Of a stretch of 53,981 nt of DNA, positions 33,509-43,025 are shown piece by piece. The stretch is from NCBI RefSeq assembly GCF_902374955.1, contig NZ_CABKRX010000110.1, positions 1-53,981 of the forward strand, given 5' to 3'. Source of the stretch: Bacillus massilioanorexius. GTDB lineage: Bacteria; Bacillota; Bacilli; Bacillales; DSM-1321. How positions within the stretch are numbered: position 1 is the first letter of the stretch; the number at the start of each line of letters is the position of its first letter. The translations under genes and the position numbers were made by a program. The notes beneath the pieces were generated by a model, which worked only from the letters and a program-made list of their open reading frames with translations, was not told where the DNA came from and searched no databases.

Positions 33509-35188
33509 GTGGATTTCGTGAAGAATTTAAAACAAAGCGTTGTTTATCAAATATACCCTCGTTCATTTAATGATTCCAATGGTGATGGTATCGGTGATTT
33601 ACGAGGTGTTATCGAGAAGCTAGATTATTTACAGAAACTTGGCGTGGATTATATATGGTTAACTCCATTTTATATTTCACCACAAAAAGATAATGGCTAT
33701 GATATTGCAGATTACTATAAGATTGATCCATTGTTTGGTGAGATGGCAGACTTTGAACAATTGGTTGAAGAAGCGAGTAAAAGAAATATCGATATTATGC
33801 TAGATATGGTTTTTAACCATACTTCAACAGAGCATGAATGGTTCAAAAAAGCGTTACAAGGAGAAGAAAAGTATAAAAACTTTTATATCCTGAAAGAAGG
33901 AAAAGAAGATAAGGAACCAACAAATTGGATTTCTAAATTTGGTGGGTCGGCATGGGAATATAGAGAAGAATTTCAAGAATACTATTTGCACTTATTCGAT
34001 GTTACCCAGGGTGATTTGAATTGGGAGAACCCAGAAGTTAGAGAAGAAATTTATAAGGTGGTTAATTTCTGGTTAGATAAGGGAGTTAAAGGATTTAGAC
34101 TAGATGTTATTAACTTAATCTCTAAGCCGGAAATTTTCGAAGATGATGAAGTAGGAGATGGCAGAAGATTTTATACAGATGGTCCGAAAATACATGAGTA
34201 TTTAAAAGAGTTGAATGAAAAAACTTTTGGAAAGCATGAGGATGTCATCACTGTTGGAGAAATGTCATCAACAACAATCGATCATTGTATAAAGTATTCA
34301 AATCCAGAAGAAAAAGAGTTATCCATGGTATTTAACTTCCATCATTTAAAAGTTGATTATAAAAATCAAGATAAATGGACGTTAATGGATTTCGACTTTC
34401 CTATGTTAAAAGATATATTCAAAACATGGCAGGAAGGTATTCAAGAGGGGAATGGCTGGAGTGCGGTTTTCTGGTGTAATCACGATCAACCACGAATTGT
34501 TTCTCGATTTGGTAATGATCAGGAGTATCATAAAGAAAGTGCAAAGATGCTTGCGACAACTGTTCATATGATGAGAGGAACACCATATATTTATCAAGGT
34601 GAAGAATTCGGTATGCCTAATCCGCATTTCAACAGCATTGAACAATATAGAGATGTTGAATCGATCAATTATTATCATATTTTGAAAGAGCAAGGTGTGC
34701 CAGAGCAAGAAATACTCGAGATTTTGAAAAGCAAATCACGTGATAACTCTAGAACACCGATTCCATGGAATGATGAAGAAAATGCAGGCTTTACTACGGG
34801 AACACCGTGGATTTCACTTGGAGATTCAGCGAAAGAAATCAATGCAAAGAATGCACTAGAGGATTCGAACTCAGTCTTTTATTTCTATCAAAAGCTCATT
34901 TCTTTACGTAAGCAATACCCGATTATTGCAGAGGGCGATTTCCAAATGATTTTAGAGGCTCATGATAAGGTTATGGCTTATACAAGATCATTCGAAAATA
35001 AAATGTTGATTGTTATAAATAATTTCTATGGTGAAGACACTGAAGTACAATTGCCAAATGATTTAATAGAGCGTGTAGAAAATAGCTCTGTTTTAATTGG
35101 AAATTATGAAAGTACACCTGCATTAAGTTGTGAAATGACTCTTAAACCATATCAATCAATTGTATATTATGTAGGTTTAAATAATTAG
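33509..35188 (+). CDS. treA: Trehalose-6-phosphate hydrolase
   Basis: 559 residues, GH13 family. Splits trehalose-6-phosphate into glucose and glucose-6-phosphate in the cytoplasm. It has the barrel motifs DMVFNHTS (about 98-105), GFRLDVIN with the nucleophile Asp (about 194-201), the acid Glu in ITVGEMSS (about 248-255) and FWCNHDQPR (about 322-330). Length matches TreA (561). The GTG at 33509 follows AGGA at long spacing; a GTG at 33518 is possible. It starts 17 bases after treP. Confidence 0.95.
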   Translation: MDFVKNLKQSVVYQIYPRSFNDSNGDGIGDLRGVIEKLDYLQKLGVDYIWLTPFYISPQKDNGYDIADYYKIDPLFGEMADFEQLVEEASKRNIDIMLDMVFNHTSTEHEWFKKALQGEEKYKNFYILKEGKEDKEPTNWISKFGGSAWEYREEFQEYYLHLFDVTQGDLNWENPEVREEIYKVVNFWLDKGVKGFRLDVINLISKPEIFEDDEVGDGRRFYTDGPKIHEYLKELNEKTFGKHEDVITVGEMSSTTIDHCIKYSNPEEKELSMVFNFHHLKVDYKNQDKWTLMDFDFPMLKDIFKTWQEGIQEGNGWSAVFWCNHDQPRIVSRFGNDQEYHKESAKMLATTVHMMRGTPYIYQGEEFGMPNPHFNSIEQYRDVESINYYHILKEQGVPEQEILEILKSKSRDNSRTPIPWNDEENAGFTTGTPWISLGDSAKEINAKNALEDSNSVFYFYQKLISLRKQYPIIAEGDFQMILEAHDKVMAYTRSFENKMLIVINNFYGEDTEVQLPNDLIERVENSSVLIGNYESTPALSCEMTLKPYQSIVYYVGLNN

Positions 35189-35238
35189 AGATAATTCCTT
35201 TTTAAATAATTTATGATAGAATATTTACGGTGATAATA

Positions 35239-35946
35239 ATGGATAAGAAATACGTAAATATTTATAATGATCTCGTTGATAAAATTGAAAACGAAGTGTA
35301 TGTGGCTGATGATAAATTGCCATCTGAGAAAAGCTTAATGGATTATTACAGCGTTTCTCGTGATACAATTCGAAAATCATTAAATAAATTAGAGCAAAAT
35401 GGCTATATTGCGAAAGTGAACGGCAAAGGTTCATTTGTATTAGATATTCAAAAATTCGACTTTCCTGTATCAAAGGTCGTGTCCTTCAAAGAATTGACAG
35501 ACCAATTAGGTGATACCGTTACAACAGAAGTCAAAGGGTTGGATTGTAGTATTCCAAGTAAAAAGATAGCGAAGAAGTTAGGACTCCAATCTAATGAGAA
35601 AGTATGGACAATCATTAGAAAGAGAATCATTGATGGACAAAAAATTATTTTGGATAAAGATTATATTCCAGAGAAGTTTGTTGGTCAGCTAACAGAAGAG
35701 ATTTGTCAGGATTCCCTTTATAGCTATATTGAAGGTGAGTTGGGATACAAAATTGCCTACGCTCGAAAAGAAATTACTGTTCAAATGGCTAATGATGAAG
35801 ATAAGATGTCTTTAGATATGAAAGAATTCGATATGATTGTTGTTATTAAAAGTTACACATACTTAGACGATACTAGTCTTTTTCAATTCACAGAGTCAAG
35901 ACACAGACCAGATAAATTTAAGTTTGTTGACTTTGCTAGAAGGTAA
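35239..35946 (+). CDS. treR: Trehalose operon repressor, GntR family
   Basis: 235 residues: GntR winged helix at the N-terminus (about 5-70, PSEKSLMDYYSVSRDTIRKS) and a UTRA effector domain (about 90-230) ending TESRHRPDKFKFVDFARR, as in B. subtilis TreR. It would bind trehalose-6-phosphate and release the operators before treP. I chose the ATG at 35239; a GTG nine bases upstream is in frame but poorly placed. Fifty bases after treA, with its own terminator. Confidence 0.93.
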   Translation: MDKKYVNIYNDLVDKIENEVYVADDKLPSEKSLMDYYSVSRDTIRKSLNKLEQNGYIAKVNGKGSFVLDIQKFDFPVSKVVSFKELTDQLGDTVTTEVKGLDCSIPSKKIAKKLGLQSNEKVWTIIRKRIIDGQKIILDKDYIPEKFVGQLTEEICQDSLYSYIEGELGYKIAYARKEITVQMANDEDKMSLDMKEFDMIVVIKSYTYLDDTSLFQFTESRHRPDKFKFVDFARR

Positions 35947-36050
35947 CAAGAGAAACTATTAGATGCCATCATTAAATGAGATTTGTTTTTAAAAGTAAAG
36001 ACAAACTTGGATACCGATTTAATTTTTATTTCTATACTCGCGTTTATATA

Positions 36051-36084
36051 CTAAAATCCTTTTTATTAAAGGATTTTAGTTTTT
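36051..36084 (+). terminator. Terminator of the trehalose operon
   Basis: CTAAAATCCTTT/AAAGGATTTTAG arms, five-base loop, followed by TTTTTG. Confidence 0.88.
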
Positions 36085-36140
36085 GTACAAATTAGTTAGC
36101 AGGGAAAAGTACTTATTACCTTTAAAAGAAAGGAACAATC

Positions 36141-36704
36141 ATGATGAAAACAGAAAAAGAAAAAATGATAGCAGGAGAAATGTATAATCCTGCAGATTCT
36201 GAGTTGGTAAATGATCGTATAAACGCAAGACGTCTAGTGAGAATCTATAATCAAACGACGGAAACAGAAAATGATAAACGTATTGAAATATTAAAAGAAT
36301 TATTAGGTTCAACGGGAGAAAATGTCTTTATGGAGCCTAATATACGTTTTGATTATGGATATAATACACATGTTGGAGAGAACTTTTTTGCAAATTTTAA
36401 TTGTACAATCTTAGATGTATGTGAAGTAAGAATCGGAGATAATTGTATGTTGGCACCTGGTGTACAAATCTACACAGCTACTCATCCACTTCATCCAATC
36501 GAACGTAATTCAGGAAAAGAATATGCAAAGCCTATTCGTATAGGAGATAATGTATGGATTGGAGGCAGTGCTGTGATAAATCCTGGAGTAACAATAGGAA
36601 ACAATGCTGTAATCGCATCTGGTGCTGTAGTTACTAAAGATGTTCCTGATAATGTAGTAGTTGGTGGAAACCCTGCAAAAATAATTAAGCAAATAGATTT
36701 ATAA
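36141..36704 (+). CDS. maa: Maltose O-acetyltransferase
   Basis: 187 residues. Acetyl-CoA-dependent acetylation of maltose, glucose and related sugars. An N-terminal helical MAC domain (EKEKMIAGEMYNPADSELV, 6-24) precedes a left-handed beta-helix of hexapeptide repeats (about 70-180). ATHPLHP (about 114-120) holds the catalytic His. The ending VVTKDVPDNVVVGGNPAKII is typical. Length and order match B. subtilis Maa (184). AAAGAAAGGA before the ATG; separated from treR by a terminator, so independently transcribed. Confidence 0.92.
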   Translation: MMKTEKEKMIAGEMYNPADSELVNDRINARRLVRIYNQTTETENDKRIEILKELLGSTGENVFMEPNIRFDYGYNTHVGENFFANFNCTILDVCEVRIGDNCMLAPGVQIYTATHPLHPIERNSGKEYAKPIRIGDNVWIGGSAVINPGVTIGNNAVIASGAVVTKDVPDNVVVGGNPAKIIKQIDL

Positions 36705-36859
36705 AATTGTGTAACTTCATAAGAAAGTGCTGCATTTCGTTACATTCAATCCTTTTATGTGATTGATTTCACGTGCGGTTTTGAGCTATATGTGCAATGA
36801 AGACTTTTGGAAGATTATATTTTTATAAATGAACTCCAGTTCGATCAATCTTTAATATC

Positions 36860-36900
36860 AAAGCGAAGTGAAATTTTTCACTTCGCTTTTTTTGTTTTTT
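36860..36900 (+). terminator. Terminator after maa
   Basis: AAAGCGAAGTGAAA pairs with the TTTCACTTCGCTTT arm, short loop, followed by a long T-run. Confidence 0.85.
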
Positions 36901-36954
36901 ATTTAGACTGTTTTCTAAAAGATTGTTGTTTTTAAATAAGTTCGTTGAATAAAT

Positions 36955-37050
36955 ATGGTATTCCAAAGTCGAATGGAGCGTAAGTAGCGGGACTCCTACA
37001 GGAGCACCGACCACCCAAGAGCGGAATTTAACTTTGCCTATATTCGTGAA
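36955..37050 (+). repeat. Degenerate Bacillus dispersed repeat, copy 3
   Basis: GTCGAATGGAGCGTAAGTAG, then CGGGACTCCTACAGGAGCAC and AGAGCGGAATTTAACTTTGC. Same orientation as copy 2, and the best match to the general Bacillus repeat consensus. It lies just past the trehalose/maa block. Confidence 0.7.
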
Positions 37051-37611
37051 AATAGCCTCAATGAAAAAAGAACAGATGAATATAGATGTCCCTCTTGTGT
37101 AATGTAATTTATATATATAAAAGTTCTACCTTCAAAGTAGTATCCATCTTTATCAGTAATCACTTTTTTTATGTTATTTGCATTTGATTGCCATTCGGCT
37201 AAATGCTTCGATGAACCGTTAGAAAAAGCCATATTTTTTAGTGCAAAACCTAAATCAATCGTCTGTAATTCAACAAAGAAGAAAGTGGGTGACATCTGGT
37301 TTTAGTAAACCAACCCTTAACGTTTGTGAGAGGAGAGCTAAAGATCCGAGCTTTTGTGTATTACTAAGACCTGATAGGTGTTCTTAACACTTTTTACTAA
37401 ATTTTATATAGCTTATTATGTTCATATAATAGTGGACGTTTATAAATCTTTAATAATAGTGCCATACTTATGGTTATTTATTACAATATACATTTTTTGG
37501 TTACGAAAAAGAGATATACTAATTATTGCTAAAATAATATATATTTCAAATCGTGAATAAAAGTGATATACTAATTAATATATAATAGTAGAAATTTTTA
37601 AAATATAAATA
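37051..37611. other. Gap upstream of mqo
   Basis: No gene is supported. A minus-strand frame at 37038-37295 has some protein-like composition but no start signal. The 12-base motif AGTGATATACTA occurs twice, at about 37561 and 37614, the second overlapping the mqo promoter, so it may be a regulator site. Confidence 0.4.
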
Positions 37612-37612
37612 A

Positions 37613-37640
37613 TAGTGATATACTATGATCAGGGTATAAT
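37613..37640 (+). promoter_or_regulatory. mqo promoter
   Basis: TATAAT at 37635-37640 with a poor -35 (TAGTGA, 37613-37618, 16-base spacer), as for an activated promoter. The predicted start near 37648 coincides with the first base of the structured leader. Confidence 0.5.
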
Positions 37641-37648
37641 TGATGCAG

Positions 37649-37712
37649 AAAAGGTGTATGCGACTTTGGCGTTCCCTTACTTGCTGTGACGCCAAATCAG
37701 GGAGCACCTACA
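37649..37712 (+). ncRNA. Structured 5' leader of mqo with a predicted pseudoknot
   Basis: Three pairings are visible. P1: AGGTG (37652-37656) with CACCT (37705-37709). P2: TTTGGCG (37665-37671) with CGCCAAA (37690-37696). A loop-to-tail pairing joins TTCCCT (37672-37677) and AGGGAG (37699-37704). This makes an H-type pseudoknot inside a closing stem, right at the predicted 5' end of the mRNA and about 40 bases before the start codon. It fits no class I can name. A cis-regulatory RNA is inferred. Confidence 0.55.
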
Positions 37713-37750
37713 TCCTTTCTGTAAATCTTAGGGGTATAAGGATGGGAAAA

Positions 37751-39256
37751 ATGAGCAACAAACAAACTAGAACAGACGTTATCTTAATTGGTGCCGGAAT
37801 CATGAGTGCGACTTTGGGAACACTCCTGAAAGAATTAGTACCAGACTGGAACATTACAGTTTTTGAGAAACTCGATAAAGCTGGAGAGGAGAGCTCTAAC
37901 GAATGGAATAATGCAGGAACAGGGCACTCTGCGTTGTGTGAGCTTAACTATACCGTTGAAAAACAAGACGGCTCTATCGATATTAGTAAAGCTATCAAAA
38001 TTAACGAACAGTTTCAGGTTTCAAGACAGTTTTGGTCTTATCTAGTAAACCACAATTTAATCAGTAATCCACAGAACTTTATCATGCCATTGCCTCATAT
38101 GAGTTTAGTTCAAGGAGAGAACAATGTGGAGTTCTTGAAAAAACGTTTTGAAGCGCTTTCGAACAATCATCTATTCGAGGGTATGGAATTCTCTGATGAT
38201 CCAAAAAAACTGATGGAATGGATTCCGCTTATTATGCAAGAGCGTACTTCAGCTGAACCTATTGCAGCAACAAAAATTGATTCTGGAACGGATGTCAACT
38301 TTGGTGCTTTAACACGTATGTTAATCGACCACTTAGAACGCAAAAATGTTGACATTAAATACAATCACAAAGTGGATAATATTAAACGTACTAGCGACGG
38401 CTCATGGGAAGTGAAAGTCCATAGTGATAGTGGCAAACTTGAATACCATAATGCAGATTTCGTCTTTATTGGCGGAGGTGGTGGTAGCCTTCATTTATTA
38501 CAAAAAACTGGTATTCCTGAAAGTAAACATGTTGGTGGATTCCCAGTAAGTGGATTATTCTTAGTATGTAACAATCCAGAGGTTGTAGAGCAGCATCATG
38601 CAAAAGTATATGGGAAAGCTGCAGTTGGTGCTCCTCCAATGTCTGTACCACATCTAGATACACGATATATCGACAATAAAAAATCATTACTATTTGGACC
38701 GTTCGCTGGTTTCTCACCAAAATTCTTAAAAACGGGTTCAAATATGGACTTAATAGGTTCTGTAAAACCAAACAATGTTTTCACTATGTTAGCGGGAGGA
38801 GCGAAAAACCTTTCATTAACAAAATATCTTGTCCAACAACTTATGTTATCAAAAGAACAACGTATCGAAGAGTTGCGTGAGTTTATTCCGACTGCAAAAA
38901 GCGAAGATTGGGATATCGTGGTTGCAGGACAACGCGTACAAGTTATTAAAGATACCGTTGCTGGTGGAAAAGGAACACTTCAATTTGGTACGGAAGTAAT
39001 TAGTTCAGCTGATGGCTCAGTGGCTGCATTGCTTGGAGCCTCACCAGGAGCTTCTACTGCCGTTCATGTTATGTTAGAGGTAATCAAAAAATGTTTCCCA
39101 CAACAGTTAAAAGAGTGGGAACCGAAAATAAAAGAAATGATCCCTTCTTATGGCGTGTCATTAGTGGAGAGCCCAGATCTATTCCACGAAATCCATTCTT
39201 CAACTGCGAAGGCACTAGGTCTTGCTGAAAGCAAGGAGTTACAGACGCAAAGATAA
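37751..39256 (+). CDS. mqo: Malate:quinone oxidoreductase
   Basis: About 501 residues. Membrane-associated FAD enzyme oxidising malate to oxaloacetate and reducing menaquinone. The N-terminal Rossmann motif DVILIGAGIMSATLG and the EWNNAGTGHSALCELNYT segment are diagnostic. GGGGGSLHLLQKTGIPE, FPVSGLF, FGPFAGFSPKFLKTGS and the C-terminal LGASPGASTA are the usual Mqo blocks. I chose the ATG at 37751 (AAGGATGGG before it); the ATG at 37742 abuts that site. The longer frame back to 37640 covers the structured leader and is not coding. Monocistronic. Confidence 0.95.
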   Translation: MSNKQTRTDVILIGAGIMSATLGTLLKELVPDWNITVFEKLDKAGEESSNEWNNAGTGHSALCELNYTVEKQDGSIDISKAIKINEQFQVSRQFWSYLVNHNLISNPQNFIMPLPHMSLVQGENNVEFLKKRFEALSNNHLFEGMEFSDDPKKLMEWIPLIMQERTSAEPIAATKIDSGTDVNFGALTRMLIDHLERKNVDIKYNHKVDNIKRTSDGSWEVKVHSDSGKLEYHNADFVFIGGGGGSLHLLQKTGIPESKHVGGFPVSGLFLVCNNPEVVEQHHAKVYGKAAVGAPPMSVPHLDTRYIDNKKSLLFGPFAGFSPKFLKTGSNMDLIGSVKPNNVFTMLAGGAKNLSLTKYLVQQLMLSKEQRIEELREFIPTAKSEDWDIVVAGQRVQVIKDTVAGGKGTLQFGTEVISSADGSVAALLGASPGASTAVHVMLEVIKKCFPQQLKEWEPKIKEMIPSYGVSLVESPDLFHEIHSSTAKALGLAESKELQTQR

Positions 39257-39349
39257 GTAGTCGGATTTTTAAAATATATAATCTACAATTTATGATTTAG
39301 AGTTAATATATAATAGTAACGTAGAATACGTATTTTGCTGTTCTATTGA

Positions 39350-39392
39350 AAAAGGGCTTCTCATTCGTTGGGAATAGCCCTTTTATTTTTTT
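39350..39392 (+). terminator. Terminator of mqo
   Basis: AAAAGGGCT/AGCCCTTTT arms followed by ATTTTTTT, 95 bases after the stop. Confidence 0.85.
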
Positions 39393-39601
39393 AGGTAAAA
39401 GGTTAGTGATTGATATACCAACCCTATAAAGAAAAGTAATACCAGATTGCTTGAGTGGTGGCTGTAGGCTTGCCTGGCGCATAGCATTTGTAGGATATCA
39501 GCTGATCCTCTACTCTATTAGAAGTCTCATCAATTAACTAACGTTTTAACGATTATTTTTATACATCGAATTCATTTAAAAAACAATCTATTAGAAAAAA
39601 C

Positions 39602-39644
39602 AAAAAGACAAACCGATTTCTTTTGAAGAAAGGTTTGTCTTTTT
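39602..39644. terminator. Orphan bidirectional terminator-like hairpin
   Basis: AAAAAGACAAACC/GGTTTGTCTTTTT, thirteen-base perfect arms with T-runs on both strands. No gene directly precedes it on either strand, so it may be left from a lost gene. Confidence 0.65.
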
Positions 39645-39669
39645 AAAATGGTAAGAAAGTGTATCATTT

Positions 39670-40060
39670 TGGACCTAGACTGTTGTCTAGCTCCAGCGCT
39701 CAGCTCCTATAGTACTTCTTCCAACCTTTCTTCGATTAGCCAACGAAGAAAGGCTGAATCGGCTTTATTACCCTAGGCTAGCATAAGACGCATCTTGAAA
39801 GAAATCCTGAAAGGTTTCTATAAGTATGTAGCTAATGATCTCAAGGGGGGGAGCCTATGAAGCTAGACAGACTGGCTCTTCATGGTTTCCTTTATCCCGC
39901 ATCAAGCAACATTAGGTTAGCAAAATTACAAGATGAATCAATGTCACTTAAAGCCCGATTGGTTCAACTAATTCTCAGACGAGTGTGAGCATTAGTTGAA
40001 CTGTATCTTAGTCAGCGGGCTCTAGTTCATACGGACCTGCACGGGTGGCGTGGAGTGCGC
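39670..40060 (-). repeat. Decayed repeat region with an IS110-like left end
   Basis: TGTTGTCTAGCTCCAGCGCT at 39681-39700 is the start of a well-known Bacillus/Geobacillus dispersed repeat. Beyond it, GTTTCTATAAGTA (about 39816) and GAGCATTAGTTGAACT (about 39986) recur in the IS110-like left ends at 1.5 and 14.4 kb in the same order. No transposase frame remains. The element assignment is tentative. Confidence 0.45.
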
Positions 40061-40079
40061 TTTTCTTATTTTCAATCGT

Positions 40080-41285
40080 TTAAAGGCGGTTTTTAGCCAT
40101 TTCAGCTGTAGCTGTAAACAAGACATCAGAGGATGAGTTCAGAGCAGTTTCACAAGAGTCCTGTATAACACCTATGATAAAACCAACACCAACAACTTGC
40201 ATGGCCACATCATTTGGAATGCCAAACAAGCTACAAGCAAGAGGAATAAGTAAAAGTGATCCTCCTGCGACACCTGAAGCACCTGCAGCAGAAATGGCGG
40301 ATAGTACACTAAGAATAAGAGCTGTAACGATATCGACTTGTATATCAAGTGTATGAACGGCTGCAAGTGTTAATACTGAAATGGTAACCGCTGCACCGGC
40401 CATATTTATAGTAGCTCCCAATGGAATAGACACTGAATACGTATCTTTATCCAAACCTAATTTTTTACATAAATTCATATTTACAGGAATATTAGCGGCT
40501 GAACTACGAGTAAAGAATGCTGTGATTCCACTTTCTTTTATACAAGTTAAAACAAGTGGATATGGGTTTTTGCGGATAAACACGTATACAATAAGTGGAT
40601 TAACTACAAAAGCCACAAGTAACATACATCCAATTAATACAGCAAGTAATTTTCCGTATTCAAGTAAAGAAGAAAGTCCGTTTGTAACAATAGAATCAAA
40701 AACGAGTCCCATAATACCTAGGGGTGCCAAGCTGATTACCCATTTAACTAATTTAGAAATGGCATCTGAAAAATTAGATAGCATATCTTTAGTAGAGTCA
40801 GATGCAGTTTTTAAGGCCAGACCAAGAAGTATGGCCCATGTTAGTATACCGAGATAATTGGCATTTATTATGGCATTGACAGGGTTATCTACGACGTTCA
40901 TTAGTAATGTTTTTAGTACTTCCACAAGCCCCTCAGGAGGAGTTACATCTTTTGCTCCTTCTACAAGTGATAGGGTTGTTGGGAAGATAAAGCTAGCTAT
41001 GACCCCAACAAAACCAGCTAGAAATGTACCTAATCCATATAAGATGATAATTGATTTCATATTTGTCTTTTGTCCAGATTTATGTTTAGAAATAGCTGAC
41101 ATAACTATGAATAAGACTAGTATCGGAGCTACTGCCTTTAAAGCGCCGACAAATAATGAACCGAAAATAGTAATCCAACTTGCAGCCTTAGGGATAGTCA
41201 CTGCTAATATAATCCCCATAATGATGCCTATAAGTATTTGTTTAACAAGGCTCACTTTATTCCATTTTTGAATGATATTTTTCAT
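40080..41285 (-). CDS. sstT: Serine/threonine:Na+ symporter
   Basis: 401 residues, DAACS (glutamate-type) symporter family with about nine helices and two re-entrant hairpins. The Ser-rich hairpin FFTRSSAANIPVNMNLC (about 275-291) and GATINMAGAAVTISVL (about 304-319), plus AGASGVAGGSLLLIPL and the terminal VQDSCETALNSSSDVLFTA-type ending, match SstT. It takes up serine and threonine with sodium. The ATG has GGAGGGAAATA before it. Monocistronic. Confidence 0.93.
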   Translation of the reverse strand: MKNIIQKWNKVSLVKQILIGIIMGIILAVTIPKAASWITIFGSLFVGALKAVAPILVLFIVMSAISKHKSGQKTNMKSIIILYGLGTFLAGFVGVIASFIFPTTLSLVEGAKDVTPPEGLVEVLKTLLMNVVDNPVNAIINANYLGILTWAILLGLALKTASDSTKDMLSNFSDAISKLVKWVISLAPLGIMGLVFDSIVTNGLSSLLEYGKLLAVLIGCMLLVAFVVNPLIVYVFIRKNPYPLVLTCIKESGITAFFTRSSAANIPVNMNLCKKLGLDKDTYSVSIPLGATINMAGAAVTISVLTLAAVHTLDIQVDIVTALILSVLSAISAAGASGVAGGSLLLIPLACSLFGIPNDVAMQVVGVGFIIGVIQDSCETALNSSSDVLFTATAEMAKNRL

Positions 41286-41720
41286 TATTTCCCTCCGTTG
41301 TTGTGATAAAAATATATAGTAGATGAGAGCAGTTCAAGTTACCCTATTCAAACTATGTATTACTATAATATAAGAAAAATTAATATTTTTAAATAATTTT
41401 CTAAATATTTAATTATTTAAAAATAGTTATTGAATCTATTAAGTAATGTTTTTACCATGATAGAATGAGAAAAAATAGATACTCGAGGTATAGGTTAAAG
41501 TATAGAATTATAATAAACCTGAGTACTACAGATTGATATAGCGTTATTTTTATATGTGGTTCTGAAAAGGTTATAAGTTAAGGATTCATTATTTGTTAAT
41601 AGGTAACAGTTTTCTTGAAAATGGCAATAATTAAACATCTTTTTATTCTTTATAAAAATAGGATACACTGATAAATAGCTATTAAATTTCTCTCATAAAA
41701 AGTTGAAAGGAAAATGAAAG
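41286..41720. other. Divergent intergenic region sstT / CAP gene
   Basis: 435 AT-rich bases holding the two promoters. I see no T-box, riboswitch or strong palindrome. Confidence 0.4.
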
Positions 41721-42848
41721 ATGAAACGTATATTCCTGATAGTCTTCGTTATATTTATTTTAGGTATATCATGGTCGTCTATTGGAAAGCAGTTTGAACA
41801 GGGAAGCGATTCATCTATTATAGCGACAATAAAAAATGAATTCTCATCAATGGTTGAGAATGAAGCCTTCAAGGATAAGTTGCAAGCTTTACTAAACTCC
41901 TTTCAAGCTTTGATTGGTAGTATAGAAGATAAATTTAACATGCAAGAGACTACTCCGAAACAAATTGACAAGCCTCAATTAACGGCACCTGCTGATCATA
42001 TTTTTTCTATTCATAATATTGAAATTGGAGATTCAAAAAATGATGTGATAGCGATGCTAGGAGAGCCGAAGCGAATATCTTACAATGAATATGAAACCAA
42101 TTGGTTTACCTACCATGAAGATTATCAAAACTTTGTAAATGTGATGTTCAATGAAATGGATAAAGTGGTTGGATTATATACTAACCAGGATTTAATTTCT
42201 TCTACAAAAGGAATTAAACTAGGCAGTTCCAAGGAGGTTGTGCTTGAGCAATTAGGTAAGCCTTTAACAACTCTTCGAAAAGGGCTCATACTATATCAGC
42301 TACCGATGGATGCAGATTATAATCTCTTTCAAATAGATGATAGTTTTGTGACCGTTTTTTATGATAAGCATGAAAATAACACGGTTACTGCCATTCAAAT
42401 TATTGAGAGGGGTACAGAGAAGAAAAAAAAGGAGATTTATACAACTGCCACTGACCAACTAAAGGAAGGTTTTGAGTATCAAATGTTTGATCTAACAAAT
42501 GCGGCTAGGGTAAATCATTCTTTACGAACGTTAACGTGGGATGATCATGTTAAAAATACTGCAAGAAAACATAGTTTGGATATGGCTGAAAATCATTACT
42601 TCAATCATACGAACTTACAAGGCCAGTCACCTTTTGATCGAATGGAAGAAGATCATCTTATTTTCACTTTAGCAGGAGAGAATTTAGCACACGGGCAATT
42701 TAGTAGTATTTATGCTCATGAAGGCTTAATGAACTCATTAGGTCATCGAGAAAATATTCTAAAGCCGGAATATAAGTACTTAGGTGTTGGTGTGGCATTT
42801 AATGCCGAAAACCAACCATATTATACGCAAAATTACTATACGAAATGA
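41721..42848 (+). CDS. CAP/SCP-domain extracellular protein (YlbC-like)
   Basis: 375 residues. A single N-terminal hydrophobic segment (3-19) anchors or exports it. A CAP-associated domain follows (about 93-230) with two similar halves (EIGDSKNDVIAMLGEPKRI and KLGSSKEVVLEQLGKPLTT). The C-terminal CAP domain (about 250-373) shows LTNAARVNHSLRTLTWDD, the His in MAENHYFNHTNL, the AGENLA motif and LGHRENIL. The family is secreted and often linked to spores or the wall; its biochemical role is unknown. AAAGGAAAATGAAAG precedes the ATG. Confidence 0.9.
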   Translation: MKRIFLIVFVIFILGISWSSIGKQFEQGSDSSIIATIKNEFSSMVENEAFKDKLQALLNSFQALIGSIEDKFNMQETTPKQIDKPQLTAPADHIFSIHNIEIGDSKNDVIAMLGEPKRISYNEYETNWFTYHEDYQNFVNVMFNEMDKVVGLYTNQDLISSTKGIKLGSSKEVVLEQLGKPLTTLRKGLILYQLPMDADYNLFQIDDSFVTVFYDKHENNTVTAIQIIERGTEKKKKEIYTTATDQLKEGFEYQMFDLTNAARVNHSLRTLTWDDHVKNTARKHSLDMAENHYFNHTNLQGQSPFDRMEEDHLIFTLAGENLAHGQFSSIYAHEGLMNSLGHRENILKPEYKYLGVGVAFNAENQPYYTQNYYTK

Positions 42849-42862
42849 TAGTAGATGAGGAG

Positions 42863-42905
42863 GCTATATCAAAAGTGATGCTTTATCACTTTTGATATAG
42901 CTTCT
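42863..42905 (+). terminator. Terminator of the CAP-domain gene
   Basis: GCTATATCAAAAGTGAT/ATCACTTTTGATATAGC, 17-base perfect arms around a five-base loop, 15 bases after the stop, followed by TTCT. The short T-run makes it weaker than its stem suggests. Confidence 0.7.
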
Positions 42906-43025
42906 ACGCTCCATAATGGGCTTATTCATGTAATTGGCTTAATTTATTAAAGAAAGATGGACTTTTTAATCCATATACAATAATCAAAAAAGATCTATTG
43001 AGTCAACCTCGTAAAACATGTGACC

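Noticed and set aside
27481..37050. CRISPR array suggested by three related repeats
   Set aside because: Copies are about 90-100 bases, kilobases apart and in both orientations; no short regularly spaced repeats or cas genes are present.
37038..37295. 85-codon minus-strand frame beside repeat copy 3
   Set aside because: Some normal-looking composition, but no ribosome site, no domain, and it runs into the repeat. At most a gene fragment.
37640..37750. N-terminal extension of mqo from a TTG at 37640
   Set aside because: It has no ribosome site, lies at the promoter, and spans the structured leader; family members begin near MSNKQ.
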